DNA of 64,000 nucleotides. Source: F1-120-MAGs238 sp964484185. GTDB taxonomy: Bacteria; Planctomycetota; Phycisphaerae; Phycisphaerales; UBA1924. A model generated the notes under the pieces. It was given only the letters and a program-made list of their open reading frames with translations, did no database searches and had not been told where the DNA came from. Below, piece by piece: positions 1 through 9,332 of the stretch. Location of the stretch: positions 1-64,000 of the forward strand of contig CAZAEQ010000025.1 of assembly GCA_964484185.1 (NCBI GenBank). Reading direction: 5' to 3'. The position numbers and the translations under genes were made by a program. How positions within the stretch are numbered: position 1 is the first letter of the stretch; each line of letters opens with the position of its first letter.

Positions 1-2
1 TC

Positions 3-911
3 GGCCAGGCTCTGCTCGCGGTCCGCATGGGCAAGACCCGCATCATCGCCGAAACCGGCGCAGGTCAGCACGGCGTTGCAACCGCAACCGCCGCCGCCCA
101 TTTCGGGCTTTCCTGCGATGTCTACATGGGCGCAGAAGATGTCCGCCGCCAGCGCCTCAATGTCACACGCATGCGCATGCTCGGTGCCAAAGTTATCGAA
201 GTTGAATCCGGCTCACGCACTTTGAAAGACGCCACGAATGAAGCCATGCGCGATTGGATGGCCTCCGTCGAAAACACCCACTACATCATCGGCTCCGTCG
301 TCGGCCCCGATCCCTTCCCACGCATGGTCCGCGATTTCCAATCCGTCATCGGTCGCGAAACCAAAGCGCAATCGCTCCGCGCCCTGGCGGGCATGCCACA
401 CATCATCATCGCCTGCGTTGGCGGCGGGTCCAACGCCGCCGGAATGTTCTACGACTTCATCGACGATGCCAAAGTTGAACTCATCGGCGTCGAAGCGGGC
501 GGTCGCGGCGATACTCCCGGCGAGCACGCGGCAACCCTCCAACGCGGCACGCCCGGCGTCCTGCACGGTAGCCTCAGCTACGTGCTGCAGGACGACTTCG
601 GCCAGACCGCAAACGTCCACTCATGTTCTGCAGGACTTGACTATCCCGGCGTCGGTCCCGAGCACGCATACTGGAAAGATGCCGGCCGCGTGCGATACAC
701 CGCCGTCACCGATGCCGAAGCCCTCGATGCATTCCAGCTCCTGGCTCGCACCGAAGGCATTATCCCCGCACTCGAAACTGCCCACGCAATCGCCGCCGCA
801 GTCAAACTCGCATCGACGCTTCCCAAGGACAAGAACATCGTCGTCTGCCTCTCAGGCCGCGGCGATAAAGATGTCGATGAAGCCGCTCGATTGCTGGCAG
901 ACAACCACTGA
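3..911 (+). CDS. trpB: Tryptophan synthase beta chain (5'-truncated by window edge)
   Basis: PLP enzyme that joins indole and serine to make tryptophan, the last step of Trp synthesis. The reading frame is already open at base 3 and reads GQALLAVRMGK, which in this family follows directly after the HKIN motif carrying the PLP lysine. The catalytic lysine and roughly the first 100 residues therefore lie outside the window, and the ATG at 27 is internal. Visible family motifs are ETGAGQHGVA, the glycine-rich PLP phosphate loop GGGSNAAG (near base 420) and the C-terminal CLSGRGDKD. The gene ends at TGA 909-911. No trpA follows directly; the next gene is a secreted repeat protein 51 bases on. Confidence 0.95.
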   Translation, partial: GQALLAVRMGKTRIIAETGAGQHGVATATAAAHFGLSCDVYMGAEDVRRQRLNVTRMRMLGAKVIEVESGSRTLKDATNEAMRDWMASVENTHYIIGSVVGPDPFPRMVRDFQSVIGRETKAQSLRALAGMPHIIIACVGGGSNAAGMFYDFIDDAKVELIGVEAGGRGDTPGEHAATLQRGTPGVLHGSLSYVLQDDFGQTANVHSCSAGLDYPGVGPEHAYWKDAGRVRYTAVTDAEALDAFQLLARTEGIIPALETAHAIAAAVKLASTLPKDKNIVVCLSGRGDKDVDEAARLLADNH

Positions 912-962
912 TCGCGCATCAGCGTTCATATCTCGAACTTCATGGAGGGATTTCGCAGAGTC

Positions 963-2915
963 ATGACCCGCCGCCGCTCAATTTCCTGGACCATTCTCGG
1001 TGCATCGTTCCTCGGCTGCACTGTGAATTCGCAAGCTGACGACCCCGCCAACACCGGCCTTGCCGGCGTCGCACCGGTGTCGAAACTGCAGTCACTCGCC
1101 CTTCGCCTCGCCGCCGTTTCGACCACGCCAGCAGAACGCTCTGCGATCGCCAAAGGCCTCACCGATGGCCTCGACGCGGCCGTTGTTCCAGCTGATCAAC
1201 TCGAAACCATCGTCGCCATACTTCAAAATCGTCACGGCCCCTTCGCACAGTCTGCCATGCTCGCCGCGCTTGCCCAGACGCCGACCGTCCCCGAGCACTT
1301 TCTTCCTCACCTCTCCTGGCTCGTCCCCAATGTCGTGCCCGCCGACATCACCAACCTCTTCTCGTCAATTGGCAACATCCGCACCCGCCCAGCCGTGAAG
1401 ATCCTGATTGAATCCGCATCGCGAAATGATTTGCTGGGAGCACAGACCGCAGCCTTTGAAGCACTCGTTCAACTCTCCGGCCACAGCGAGTTTGGTCGCG
1501 ACCTTGCCAAGTGGAACTCCTGGTCCGCCGACATCGACATCATGGACGAAACCCGCTGGCAGACTGAACTTGCCCGCGGTCAGGCCACTCGCGCCACGCT
1601 CGCCGCTCAATCTGAAGCCACTATTCACGCCCGACTGATCGACACCCTTCGCGATCTGCATGTCGCAACACCTGCAGACAAACGCGATGCTTTCCTCAGT
1701 CAGCTTCTGAGCGACAACGACCCTGATATCGCCACACTTGGTTTCGAACTCGTCCGCCGCCAGATGTCCGAAGGCGCCCAGATCGGGCCACTCGCCACTC
1801 ACGCTGTTCTCAAGCTTCTGCGGCACGATCTCGACACTGTCCGCGCCAGCGCAGCAATTCTCGTGTCACAGCTTGCCCCTGCCGATGCATCGCCCATGCT
1901 GGCCGACGCGCTTGCAAACGAAACCTCGCCGCAGGTTGTCTCGGCACTGCTGGTAGCTGCTCTCGCATACGCAGATTCGATTCCGCCGCAGATATTGGTT
2001 CATGCTCTTTCTGTTCCAGGTCCGCATCAGAGTGCGGCTGTAGACCTTGGATATGCAATGCTTCGCGCTGGCACGGTTGAAACCCCTGAGGTCCGGCAGA
2101 ATCTACTGCTCGCTGCGCGTTCCCAGCTCATTGAACGCAACTCCTCGTGGAGCGTGTGCCATGTCATGGGAATCCTGGGCGACAACTCCGATTACATCTC
2201 GCTCGTTCGCCTGCTTCAATCGAGCACACGCGATGCCAAACTCGCCGCTGCGGATGCGCTGACCGGCTATTCCGAGTTTGTCGACCCGATCCTTGCCGCG
2301 GCCGCCGCCGACCCTGAGCTCTTCGAAATCGCCGCCCGCGTTTCGATCCTTCATCGCACAGACCTGGCGGGTTTTAAGACTCTCGCCGCCTTGCCCGCGC
2401 CGGATCCGGAGACCAGGCGCAAAAGCCTCTTCATGCTCGCTGGTCTGTGTCCGGCCACAGACTTGCTCGCCGCTTCGAAGAGCCTCAACGCCGAGCCCGT
2501 CTTCATGGAAGGTCTGCTGAATTCTCTCACCAGCGAGAATCGCATTCTCTCGCAGCGCAGCGATCCCATCCAGCTTAAAGCCATCGCCGATGGCATTCTC
2601 CAGCTCGCCCGCATCCGGCTCGATCTCAACAAGCCCGATGCCGCGATCGCCGCTACTGCCGCACTCCCCGAGATTGAAGAAGTTGTCGGCGACCTGCACG
2701 GGCTGAATACCGTCCGCCTCCAAGCCTGGCTCTGCCTGGGCAGAGTCGATGAAGCCACCAAACTTGATGTCGTCTTCGAGGACTGGCTCACTGCACTCGC
2801 GCGCTGCCCACTCCCCGATCAGGCGGCAGAGATTAGCTCAACATTGGCCGCTCGCTTCACTCTGACCGCGCAGCAGAAAGAAGCACTCGACAAGGCAGCC
2901 CGGCGAACGCCGTAA
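963..2915 (+). CDS. Secreted helical-repeat (HEAT-like) protein of unknown function
   Basis: 650 residues. The N-terminus MTRRRSISWTILGASFLGC is a basic start followed by a hydrophobic stretch, so export is likely. FLGC is only a weak lipobox, so either lipoprotein or ordinary cleavage near SQA-DD is possible. The rest is Ala/Leu-rich and reads as repeated helical pairs (for example ILVSQLAPADASPMLADAL and LGYAMLRAG), as expected for a HEAT/ARM-type solenoid. No catalytic motif is seen. An in-frame ATG at 942 is possible, but the GGAGGG at 944-949 lies inside that longer version and can only serve the ATG at 963. The stop codon abuts the gyrB stop codon with no base between them. Confidence 0.7.
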   Translation: MTRRRSISWTILGASFLGCTVNSQADDPANTGLAGVAPVSKLQSLALRLAAVSTTPAERSAIAKGLTDGLDAAVVPADQLETIVAILQNRHGPFAQSAMLAALAQTPTVPEHFLPHLSWLVPNVVPADITNLFSSIGNIRTRPAVKILIESASRNDLLGAQTAAFEALVQLSGHSEFGRDLAKWNSWSADIDIMDETRWQTELARGQATRATLAAQSEATIHARLIDTLRDLHVATPADKRDAFLSQLLSDNDPDIATLGFELVRRQMSEGAQIGPLATHAVLKLLRHDLDTVRASAAILVSQLAPADASPMLADALANETSPQVVSALLVAALAYADSIPPQILVHALSVPGPHQSAAVDLGYAMLRAGTVETPEVRQNLLLAARSQLIERNSSWSVCHVMGILGDNSDYISLVRLLQSSTRDAKLAAADALTGYSEFVDPILAAAAADPELFEIAARVSILHRTDLAGFKTLAALPAPDPETRRKSLFMLAGLCPATDLLAASKSLNAEPVFMEGLLNSLTSENRILSQRSDPIQLKAIADGILQLARIRLDLNKPDAAIAATAALPEIEEVVGDLHGLNTVRLQAWLCLGRVDEATKLDVVFEDWLTALARCPLPDQAAEISSTLAARFTLTAQQKEALDKAARRTP

Positions 2916-5636
2916 TCAGATATCCAAGTTCTTGACTTCCAGTGCGTGCTCTTCGATAAACCGGCGGCGCGGTTCGACCTCTTCGCCCATTAACACCGAG
3001 AACAGCTTGTCCGCCGCGCTTGCCACTTCTGAAGTCACCTTGAGCAACGTCCGCCGTGTCGGATCCATCGTGGTTTCCCACAGCTGAATCGCGTCCATTT
3101 CGCCCAGTCCCTTAAACCGCCCGATTTCCATACCGCGGCGGCCAATCTCATGCAGCGCATCCACAATCGCGGGCAGGTTCTCTGCCTCAACCGTGTTGCC
3201 GCTCAACCGCTTGATTTCCTTGCCGCTCTTGGTCGCGTTACTGACTGCAGCCTGTGCCGCCTCGCTGTCATCGACAGCCGCGTCACTTGCTTCCTTCGCA
3301 GCCCCAGCAGCCTCTTCCTTCACCAACGTATTCAGCACCCACGCATACTTCGTCGGCAACTTATCACCCGCGGCATTTTCGCCCTGCACCAGACTCCAAT
3401 CTTCAATTGAAAGCCCCAGCGCTGCGATGTCAATAAACATGCGACCCATCTCGCGATTCTCATGCAATTCGCGGACAAACGCCTGCCGGGGCGCAACCGC
3501 CGGATCAGAACTCGGCTCATCGCTCAGGATCAGGTTCTGCTGAGTCACGAAATCAATCGCTTCCTGCTCAGACCAGGCAAACTTCTCGCCGCCGCGATAG
3601 GAGACTTTGTACGCTGGCAGCCGGTTCTTCTTCGCCGGATCTTTCTCCCGCATCGCCAGCATTGTGCTGTATCGCGTTCCACGCCGTTCTGATACAAGCA
3701 CCAGTTCCTTCAACCGTTGCAACAGCGTCAACGCCTTGCGTGCCTTATCGCCCGTAAGACGCAGCGTTTCCTTGGGCGCACCATTCTTATCAATCTGCGA
3801 AACATCGCGAATAACAAGTGCCGTTCCCGCAAGTCCAAGGTCCGTCAACCTGCTATCGAGTGCCAGGTCATTGAGCACATACTGTCCCTTGACATGCCGC
3901 CCCGCCACTTTCTTGATTTGATACAACGGCGGTTGCGCAATATGCAAATGCCCGCGCCGAATCAGTTCAGGCATCTGCCTGAAGAAGAATGTCAGCAGCA
4001 ACGTGCGAATGTGACTTCCGTCAACGTCGGCGTCCGTCATGATCACAATCTTGCCATACCGCAGTTTCGACACATCAAACTCTTCACCAATGCCGCAGCG
4101 AAGAGCCTGAATCAATACTCGAATTTCTTCAAACCCGAGCACCTTGTCAAGCCGTGCACGCTCCACGTTCAAAATCTTGCCTTTCAGCGGCAAGATCGCC
4201 TGGTTCTCAACATTGCGACCCTGCGTCGCCGACCCGCCTGCTGAATCACCTTCGACGATGAAGAGCTCAGAGTCTTCACCCTTGGACTTGCAATCCCGCA
4301 ACTTGTGCGGCATCGACCCAGAGTCCAGCGCCGACTTGCGCCGCGTCAATTCACGAGCCTTGCGTGCCGCCTCGCGCGCTTGTGCGGCGATAATCGCCTT
4401 CAAACACAACCGCTTGGCATCACTGGGATGTTCCTCCAGCCACGAATCCAAACCATCGTTGACGCATGAAGCGACAAACGATTCAATCTCAGGATTCAAC
4501 AACCGCTCTTTGGGCTGATTGTTAAACGCGGGATTGGGCAGCTTCACGCTCACCACGCACGTCAAGCCTTCGCGAAGATCTTCACCAGTTGGCACCGGGT
4601 CTTTATCTTTGATAATCCCGGCCTTACGCGAATACGCATTGAGCGCCCGCGTCAACGCCGACTTGAACCCCTGTGCATGCGTGCCGCCATCTTTGTTGTT
4701 GATGTTGTTCGCAAACGAGAGAATCTGCTCTGCATACCCATCGTTGTACTGGAACGCAACTTCACACCCAAGCAAATTCGTCGGGTCTTCCTTCTTTACG
4801 AAGATCACCGGCGATGCGGTGGTGCGATCCTGATTCAGATACGCCACGTATTCCGGCACACCGTGGTCTGCCTTGTAGGTCTCTGTAAAGATCTTGCCCG
4901 TTGAGTCCACTCGCTCATCTGTCAACTTGAGAACCACACCCGGGTTCAAGTACGCAAGTTCTCTCAGTCGATTCGCCAGAACATCGGTATTGAATCGCGT
5001 ATCGGGGAAAATCGTGTCGTCAGGGCGGAATGTCACCATCGTCCCCGTGCGACGAACGGCGTTCGCCGGAATCTCGCCGATGCATTCCAGCGGCTCTGCC
5101 ACACGCCCACGTTCAAAGCCAATGGTGTAAATCTTCCCATCGCGATGAATTTCCGCACGCAGGAATTCTGAAAGCGCATTCACACACGACACACCCACGC
5201 CGTGCAGACCGCCTGAAACCTTGTACGCTGAACCTTCCTGACCGAACTTTCCACCCGCATGCAACACCGTCAATACGACTTCAATTGCCGGCTTGCCGTT
5301 GTGCTCCGCCTTTTCGTGCTTGATCGGATCGACCGGAATTCCGCGGCCATCGTCAAACACCGAGCATGAACCATCAGCGTGAATCGTGACGTTGACAGTC
5401 TTGGCAAACCCCGCCATCGCCTCGTCAATTGAATTGTCAACTACTTCGTAGACCAGGTGATGCAGCGCATTCAGCCCCGTGCCGCCAATGTACATGCCGG
5501 GGCGCTGGCGAACTGCCTCAAGCCCTTCGAGCACCTTAATCTGTTCAGCGCCGTAGTCGCTGGACTTTGCTCCATTAGCGGGCACTTCAACTGGTCCACC
5601 CGGAACAGTACTAGACGCGGTATCAATCGCTGACAT
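2916..5636 (-). CDS. gyrB: DNA gyrase subunit B
   Basis: ATPase subunit of gyrase, which introduces negative supercoils. 906 residues, longer than the usual 640-800. Domain order: GHKL ATPase (EGLEAVRQRPGMYIG near 37-51, DDGRGIPVD near 95, GGLHGVGVSCVNALS near 142), transducer, TOPRIM domain (EGDSAGGSA near 460, DADVDGSHIRTLLLTFF) and the C-terminal signature RFKGLGEM...QLWETTMDP. An Ala/Glu-rich low-complexity insert (about 30 residues, from EEAAGAAKE) precedes the RFKGLGEM signature and accounts for part of the extra length. An AGGAG lies 5 bases before the ATG. No dnaA, dnaN or recF lies nearby. Confidence 0.97.
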   Translation of the reverse strand: MSAIDTASSTVPGGPVEVPANGAKSSDYGAEQIKVLEGLEAVRQRPGMYIGGTGLNALHHLVYEVVDNSIDEAMAGFAKTVNVTIHADGSCSVFDDGRGIPVDPIKHEKAEHNGKPAIEVVLTVLHAGGKFGQEGSAYKVSGGLHGVGVSCVNALSEFLRAEIHRDGKIYTIGFERGRVAEPLECIGEIPANAVRRTGTMVTFRPDDTIFPDTRFNTDVLANRLRELAYLNPGVVLKLTDERVDSTGKIFTETYKADHGVPEYVAYLNQDRTTASPVIFVKKEDPTNLLGCEVAFQYNDGYAEQILSFANNINNKDGGTHAQGFKSALTRALNAYSRKAGIIKDKDPVPTGEDLREGLTCVVSVKLPNPAFNNQPKERLLNPEIESFVASCVNDGLDSWLEEHPSDAKRLCLKAIIAAQAREAARKARELTRRKSALDSGSMPHKLRDCKSKGEDSELFIVEGDSAGGSATQGRNVENQAILPLKGKILNVERARLDKVLGFEEIRVLIQALRCGIGEEFDVSKLRYGKIVIMTDADVDGSHIRTLLLTFFFRQMPELIRRGHLHIAQPPLYQIKKVAGRHVKGQYVLNDLALDSRLTDLGLAGTALVIRDVSQIDKNGAPKETLRLTGDKARKALTLLQRLKELVLVSERRGTRYSTMLAMREKDPAKKNRLPAYKVSYRGGEKFAWSEQEAIDFVTQQNLILSDEPSSDPAVAPRQAFVRELHENREMGRMFIDIAALGLSIEDWSLVQGENAAGDKLPTKYAWVLNTLVKEEAAGAAKEASDAAVDDSEAAQAAVSNATKSGKEIKRLSGNTVEAENLPAIVDALHEIGRRGMEIGRFKGLGEMDAIQLWETTMDPTRRTLLKVTSEVASAADKLFSVLMGEEVEPRRRFIEEHALEVKNLDI

Positions 5637-5831
5637 GAAGGCTCCTGGAACTCACCAAAACCAGCTTTCAATCGCGTGAATTCGCTCCATCCGTGAAGGC
5701 CGAATTCACACCGATTTTCTGCGTCCCAAATCATAGGTCAACCGGACCAAAATCGCGCTTTTTTGGACCCGATTTGACAAGTCTTTTTTGTCCCTTTGAC
5801 CCCTCCAGAGAGGCCCCTTTTTGAACCGCTT
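5637..5831. other. Intergenic region between gyrB and metF
   Basis: 195 bases between the gyrB start and the metF stop, both on the minus strand. It should hold the gyrB promoter and leader. It contains T-rich runs (5758-5764 and 5783-5790), but I cannot assign a confident promoter or terminator. No coding potential is seen. Confidence 0.4.
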
Positions 5832-6737
5832 TCAGGATGCCAATCCATGCGAATCTTCCACGCCCAACGTCGCATAAATTTCGCGTGTCGCCGTCGACTT
5901 GTTCAGCGTGTAAAGGTGTATTCCATCAACCCCATGATCCAGCAAGTCGCGGCACTGTTCAGTCGCCCAGTGATTCCCTACCCGTCGCACGCCCTCAGGA
6001 CTTGCCTCAGCACGTGCCAATGCCCGCAGAAGCGATGCGGGAACCCGGGCTCCTGCCGCCAACTCCACGATTCGCTTGAGCCCCGGAATGCTCGTCACCG
6101 GCATGATCCCGGCCACGATGGGCACGCGAATCCCTGCAATGCGGCAGCGATCACGAAAATCCAGGAAGTCCCGATTATCAAAAAACAACTGCGTCACTAT
6201 CGCATCCGCGCCCGCATCGACCTTCGCCTTCAGATGGTCCATCTCAACCAGCCGATTCGGCGTCCCCGGATGTCCCTCGGGATACCCCGCCACCGCGATC
6301 CCAAAGCCCTTGTTCTTGGCAGTCGCATTCCGCTCGTTGAACGCTTTGATGAATTTCACCAGATCCGCGGCATGTTTGAATTCGCCTTCAACACCCGCCG
6401 CCTTTGGTGCATCTCCGCGTAACGCAAGAATGTTCGAAATTTTCGCCGAGGAATACCGCCGCAGAATTCCCTCAATCTCTTTCTCGCTGTGCCCTACCCC
6501 TGTCAAGTGTGCCACCGGATCGAGCGTGGTCTCCTTCTTGAGCCTCACCACCAGGTCGTGGGTCAATTCCCGCGTCGTCCCACCCGCGCCGTAAGTCACT
6601 GATACAAACGTCGGTTTCAGCGGCACAAGCGCGGCAATAGACGCAAAGAGGTCATCCGCCGCCTCAGGAGACTTTGGCGGAAAGAATTCGAACGAAAACG
6701 TCGTCCGGTGCTGATTGAATAGGTCCCGCAAATGCAT
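5832..6737 (-). CDS. metF: Methylenetetrahydrofolate reductase
   Basis: Reduces 5,10-methylene-THF to 5-methyl-THF for methionine synthesis, using flavin and NAD(P)H in a TIM barrel. 301 residues, the usual length for bacterial MetF. Family motifs are FSFEFFPPKSPEA near the N-terminus (with the catalytic Glu), SVTYGAGGT, HLTGVGHS, GIAVAGYPEGHP and DAIVTQLFFDN, then GIMPVTS. The ATG at 6737 gives the family-typical N-terminus MHLRDLF. A TTG at 6761 with an AGG upstream would add eight residues, so the start is not settled. The product joins the folate and methionine cycles; no other methionine gene is adjacent. Confidence 0.95.
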   Translation of the reverse strand: MHLRDLFNQHRTTFSFEFFPPKSPEAADDLFASIAALVPLKPTFVSVTYGAGGTTRELTHDLVVRLKKETTLDPVAHLTGVGHSEKEIEGILRRYSSAKISNILALRGDAPKAAGVEGEFKHAADLVKFIKAFNERNATAKNKGFGIAVAGYPEGHPGTPNRLVEMDHLKAKVDAGADAIVTQLFFDNRDFLDFRDRCRIAGIRVPIVAGIMPVTSIPGLKRIVELAAGARVPASLLRALARAEASPEGVRRVGNHWATEQCRDLLDHGVDGIHLYTLNKSTATREIYATLGVEDSHGLAS

Positions 6738-6761
6738 GAATTCGCTCTGTCCGTGTCTCAA

Positions 6762-6968
6762 CAGCTTACCTGATCACGGGAGCGCTGTACGCCAGCGGCT
6801 TGTTGTCCGGTCATTCTGGCCTCTACGCCAGCCGCCGAACCGCATCGATCCCCGTGCAGGGTTCGCGGCACCGCGGCCAGAAATAACTTCTGAAGCTCGG
6901 TTGCCGGACGGTACCTACCGCCTCTCTTGATGCGCCTGATTGTACGGAAGCTTACGCCCCCGCTTCCA
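6762..6968. other. Intergenic region between metF and response regulator
   Basis: About 200 bases between two minus-strand genes. It must carry the metF promoter and the 3' end of the two-component operon. No clear hairpin with a T-run, RNA gene or short gene is visible. Confidence 0.3.
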
Positions 6969-8390
6969 CTATCCTGCTAATCTGCCATCTTCCTCGCCAT
7001 CGAGCATTCCATACGCCTTCATCTTCTTGTACAAAGTTGTCCGGTTGATGCCCAGTTGATCAGCCGTTTTCTGGCGATTGAAATTATTCGATTTCAAAGC
7101 TTGCGTCAATATGCGCTTCTCTGGTTCGCGCAGCGCTTCTTCCAGCGACATCGGTACCCAAGGTGCATTGTCATCAACCGCAGCCAAAGGCATCTTGCCT
7201 ACGACTGTCCGATCATCCAGTACATGCGATGGCAAGTCATTGACATCAATCATCTGCGACCGCGACAAAACCGCCGCACGTTCAATGATGTTCTGCAATT
7301 CACGCACGTTACCCGGATACGAGTATCGCCGCAGAGCGTCCAGTGCCGCGGGCGTAAAGCCCACGATCTGCTTCCCAAGTTCCGCGCTGTGCTTCACCAG
7401 GAACGCCTCGGCCAACGTCGGCACATCTGCCACTCGGTCCCGCAATGGCGGCAGATCAATCTTCACCACATTGATTCGATAGTACAAATCCTGCCGGAAT
7501 CGCCCATCGGCAACCAATTGCTCCAGCGACTGATTTGTTGCCAGAATGACTCGTGCATCAACCTCAATTGTCTGTGTGCTTCCCACCGGTTCGAACTTGC
7601 GTTCCTGCAGCACTCGCAGCAGTTTCAGCTGCATCGACGGTGGTGCCGAATTGATTTCATCCAGGAAAATTGTCCCGCCATGTGCGGCGAGAAACTTCCC
7701 TTGTTTGTCCGTGTACGCACCAGTAAATGCGCCCTTGACGTGTCCGAACAGTTCAGATTCAAGAAGGGTTTCCGGAATCGAGCCGCACGCAATCTCTACA
7801 AACGGAGCGCTCTTTCTTGGACTCCGTAGGTGAATCGCATGAGCAATCAGCGACTTACCTGTTCCCGATTCGCCTGACATCAGGACTGTGGTTCTCGTAG
7901 GCGCAACCGCTTCGACCAGTTCAAATATCTTGTGCATCCGCGAGTCTGAGCCCAGCACGTTGTCGAGCCCATACTTGCGGTCAAGCTGCTGGCGTAGATT
8001 CACGTTTTCTGACATCAACGCATGCTGCTGCAAGCCCCGCTCGACCGCAGCCCGCAATTCCATATCAACCACCGGCTTGGTAAGGTAATCTACCGCGCCG
8101 TGACGCAGCGCTTCAACGGCAGATTCAATGGTTCCATACCCCGAGATCATGATCACGGCTGTACCCGGATACTTACTGCGAATCTCCCGCAGCAAATCCC
8201 CGCCGTTCATGCCCGGCAGCGACACATCGCAAATCACAAGTCCAAAGGGCCGTCCCGCGAGCGCAGCCCGAGCCTCTGTCGCGTTCAGCGATGTCGCAGT
8301 CTCAAACCCCTCGCGCGCAAGAAAGTCCGCGAGCGACTCGGCGACGATCGGATCATCATCCACAACTAGAATTCGACAGGTGCCAGACAT
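6969..8390 (-). CDS. Sigma-54-dependent response regulator (NtrC family)
   Basis: 473 residues in three domains. The receiver domain (1-120) has the acidic cluster DDD at 11-13, the phospho-acceptor Asp near 55 in ICDVSLPG, and the KP lysine in YLTKPV. The AAA+ domain has Walker A GESGTGKS near 170, the GAFTGA loop that contacts sigma-54 (in ELFGHVKGAFTGA), Walker B GGTIFLDEI and an arginine finger region FRQDLYYRINV. The C-terminal Fis-type helix-turn-helix is KTADQLGINRTTLYKKMK. It should activate RpoN promoters when phosphorylated. The probable partner kinase lies 11 bases upstream in the same operon. Targets cannot be told from this window. Confidence 0.95.
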   Translation of the reverse strand: MSGTCRILVVDDDPIVAESLADFLAREGFETATSLNATEARAALAGRPFGLVICDVSLPGMNGGDLLREIRSKYPGTAVIMISGYGTIESAVEALRHGAVDYLTKPVVDMELRAAVERGLQQHALMSENVNLRQQLDRKYGLDNVLGSDSRMHKIFELVEAVAPTRTTVLMSGESGTGKSLIAHAIHLRSPRKSAPFVEIACGSIPETLLESELFGHVKGAFTGAYTDKQGKFLAAHGGTIFLDEINSAPPSMQLKLLRVLQERKFEPVGSTQTIEVDARVILATNQSLEQLVADGRFRQDLYYRINVVKIDLPPLRDRVADVPTLAEAFLVKHSAELGKQIVGFTPAALDALRRYSYPGNVRELQNIIERAAVLSRSQMIDVNDLPSHVLDDRTVVGKMPLAAVDDNAPWVPMSLEEALREPEKRILTQALKSNNFNRQKTADQLGINRTTLYKKMKAYGMLDGEEDGRLAG

Positions 8391-8401
8391 TGGTGTGTTT
8401 T

Positions 8402-9190
8402 TCAGGCGGATTTCTTTCCGAGGGTGATCGAACCCCAGTCAATAGGCTTAGGGACATTCATCTTCAAACTGCTGCCCACCCGTGGAGCCCGACCACCATT
8501 AGTCTTGAGTTCCATTGAACCACCGGCATCGTGCACAATTGCTTTGCACAATGAAATACTGCCGCTCAAACCTTCATCATCCACTGGTCCATTTCCATCA
8601 TCCTCAATCACCAGCTCAATTGCTTCGTAGTTGTGTGTCGGCAATGCAAGCGTCTTCAAGCGTGCAGAGACCTTGATCGTCCCGCTCCCGCCAGCGTTCT
8701 CAATGCTGTGAGCGCTGTGCCGCACACCTGCGAGAATCGCGGCATACAGGGACCCCGAAGGAATCACTCCGACATTCGATGAGAGCTCAATCGTGAACTG
8801 AATCGCCAATTCCGGAGTATGCATCTTTACCACATCACAGGCGTGATGCACCGCCTCAGAAACATCGACCGGACGCCGAAGCGTCGACATCGACGACCCG
8901 ATCGGAACACTCGACCCCTGCATGGCAGTGTGCACGAGTTCGGACACTTCCTGCAAGTTGCTGCTGGTAGATTCCAGTTTTTCGGAAAGCACGCTCAACA
9001 GGTCCTGGCGGCCATCAACTCGCGCGTTATCGATGTCGCGCAGTGTGCTCACCACATCGCGCAGACTCGAATCAAGAACCCGATTAAGCGATGCCGCGAG
9101 TTTCGAAAACCCCTCCACCGCAGTCGGCAATTCGCTGCTGGGAATTGGTGTCTTCTGTCCGGAAGTACGACCTGGGGTTTTCTCGCTCAT
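8402..9190 (-). CDS. Atypical sensor histidine kinase-like protein with GHKL ATPase domain
   Basis: 262 residues, soluble, no membrane segment. The N-terminal half is helical and probably coiled (LNRVLDSSLRDVVSTLRDI, then LSEKLESTSSNLQEV). The C-terminal half is an ATP-binding domain with a G1-like box IEDDGNGP, a helix LSLC-type segment (SGSISLCKAIVHDAGG) and a final SSLKMNVP strand. I find no H-[ED]-x-[RK] phospho-acceptor box in the dimerisation helices, so it may phosphorylate atypically or need a partner. It is directly upstream of the NtrC-type regulator. I chose the ATG at 9190; a GTG at 9262 would add a non-family-like extension of 24 residues. Confidence 0.7.
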   Translation of the reverse strand: MSEKTPGRTSGQKTPIPSSELPTAVEGFSKLAASLNRVLDSSLRDVVSTLRDIDNARVDGRQDLLSVLSEKLESTSSNLQEVSELVHTAMQGSSVPIGSSMSTLRRPVDVSEAVHHACDVVKMHTPELAIQFTIELSSNVGVIPSGSLYAAILAGVRHSAHSIENAGGSGTIKVSARLKTLALPTHNYEAIELVIEDDGNGPVDDEGLSGSISLCKAIVHDAGGSMELKTNGGRAPRVGSSLKMNVPKPIDWGSITLGKKSA

Positions 9191-9332
9191 AAGGCAGAGA
9201 ATCGGCCCACTTTGCCCCCAAGTTAAGTGGTCATGTTGCAAAAACGCCACATTCTTGACCACTGCCTCAAGTGGGCGGCGTGGACTAGAAACAACGGCAT
9301 AACCGTCACAGGCGGAATAAACGGACTTCCGA

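Noticed and set aside
7056..7829. 257-codon plus-strand frame across the response regulator
   Set aside because: Shadow of the NtrC-type gene, whose motifs are unambiguous.
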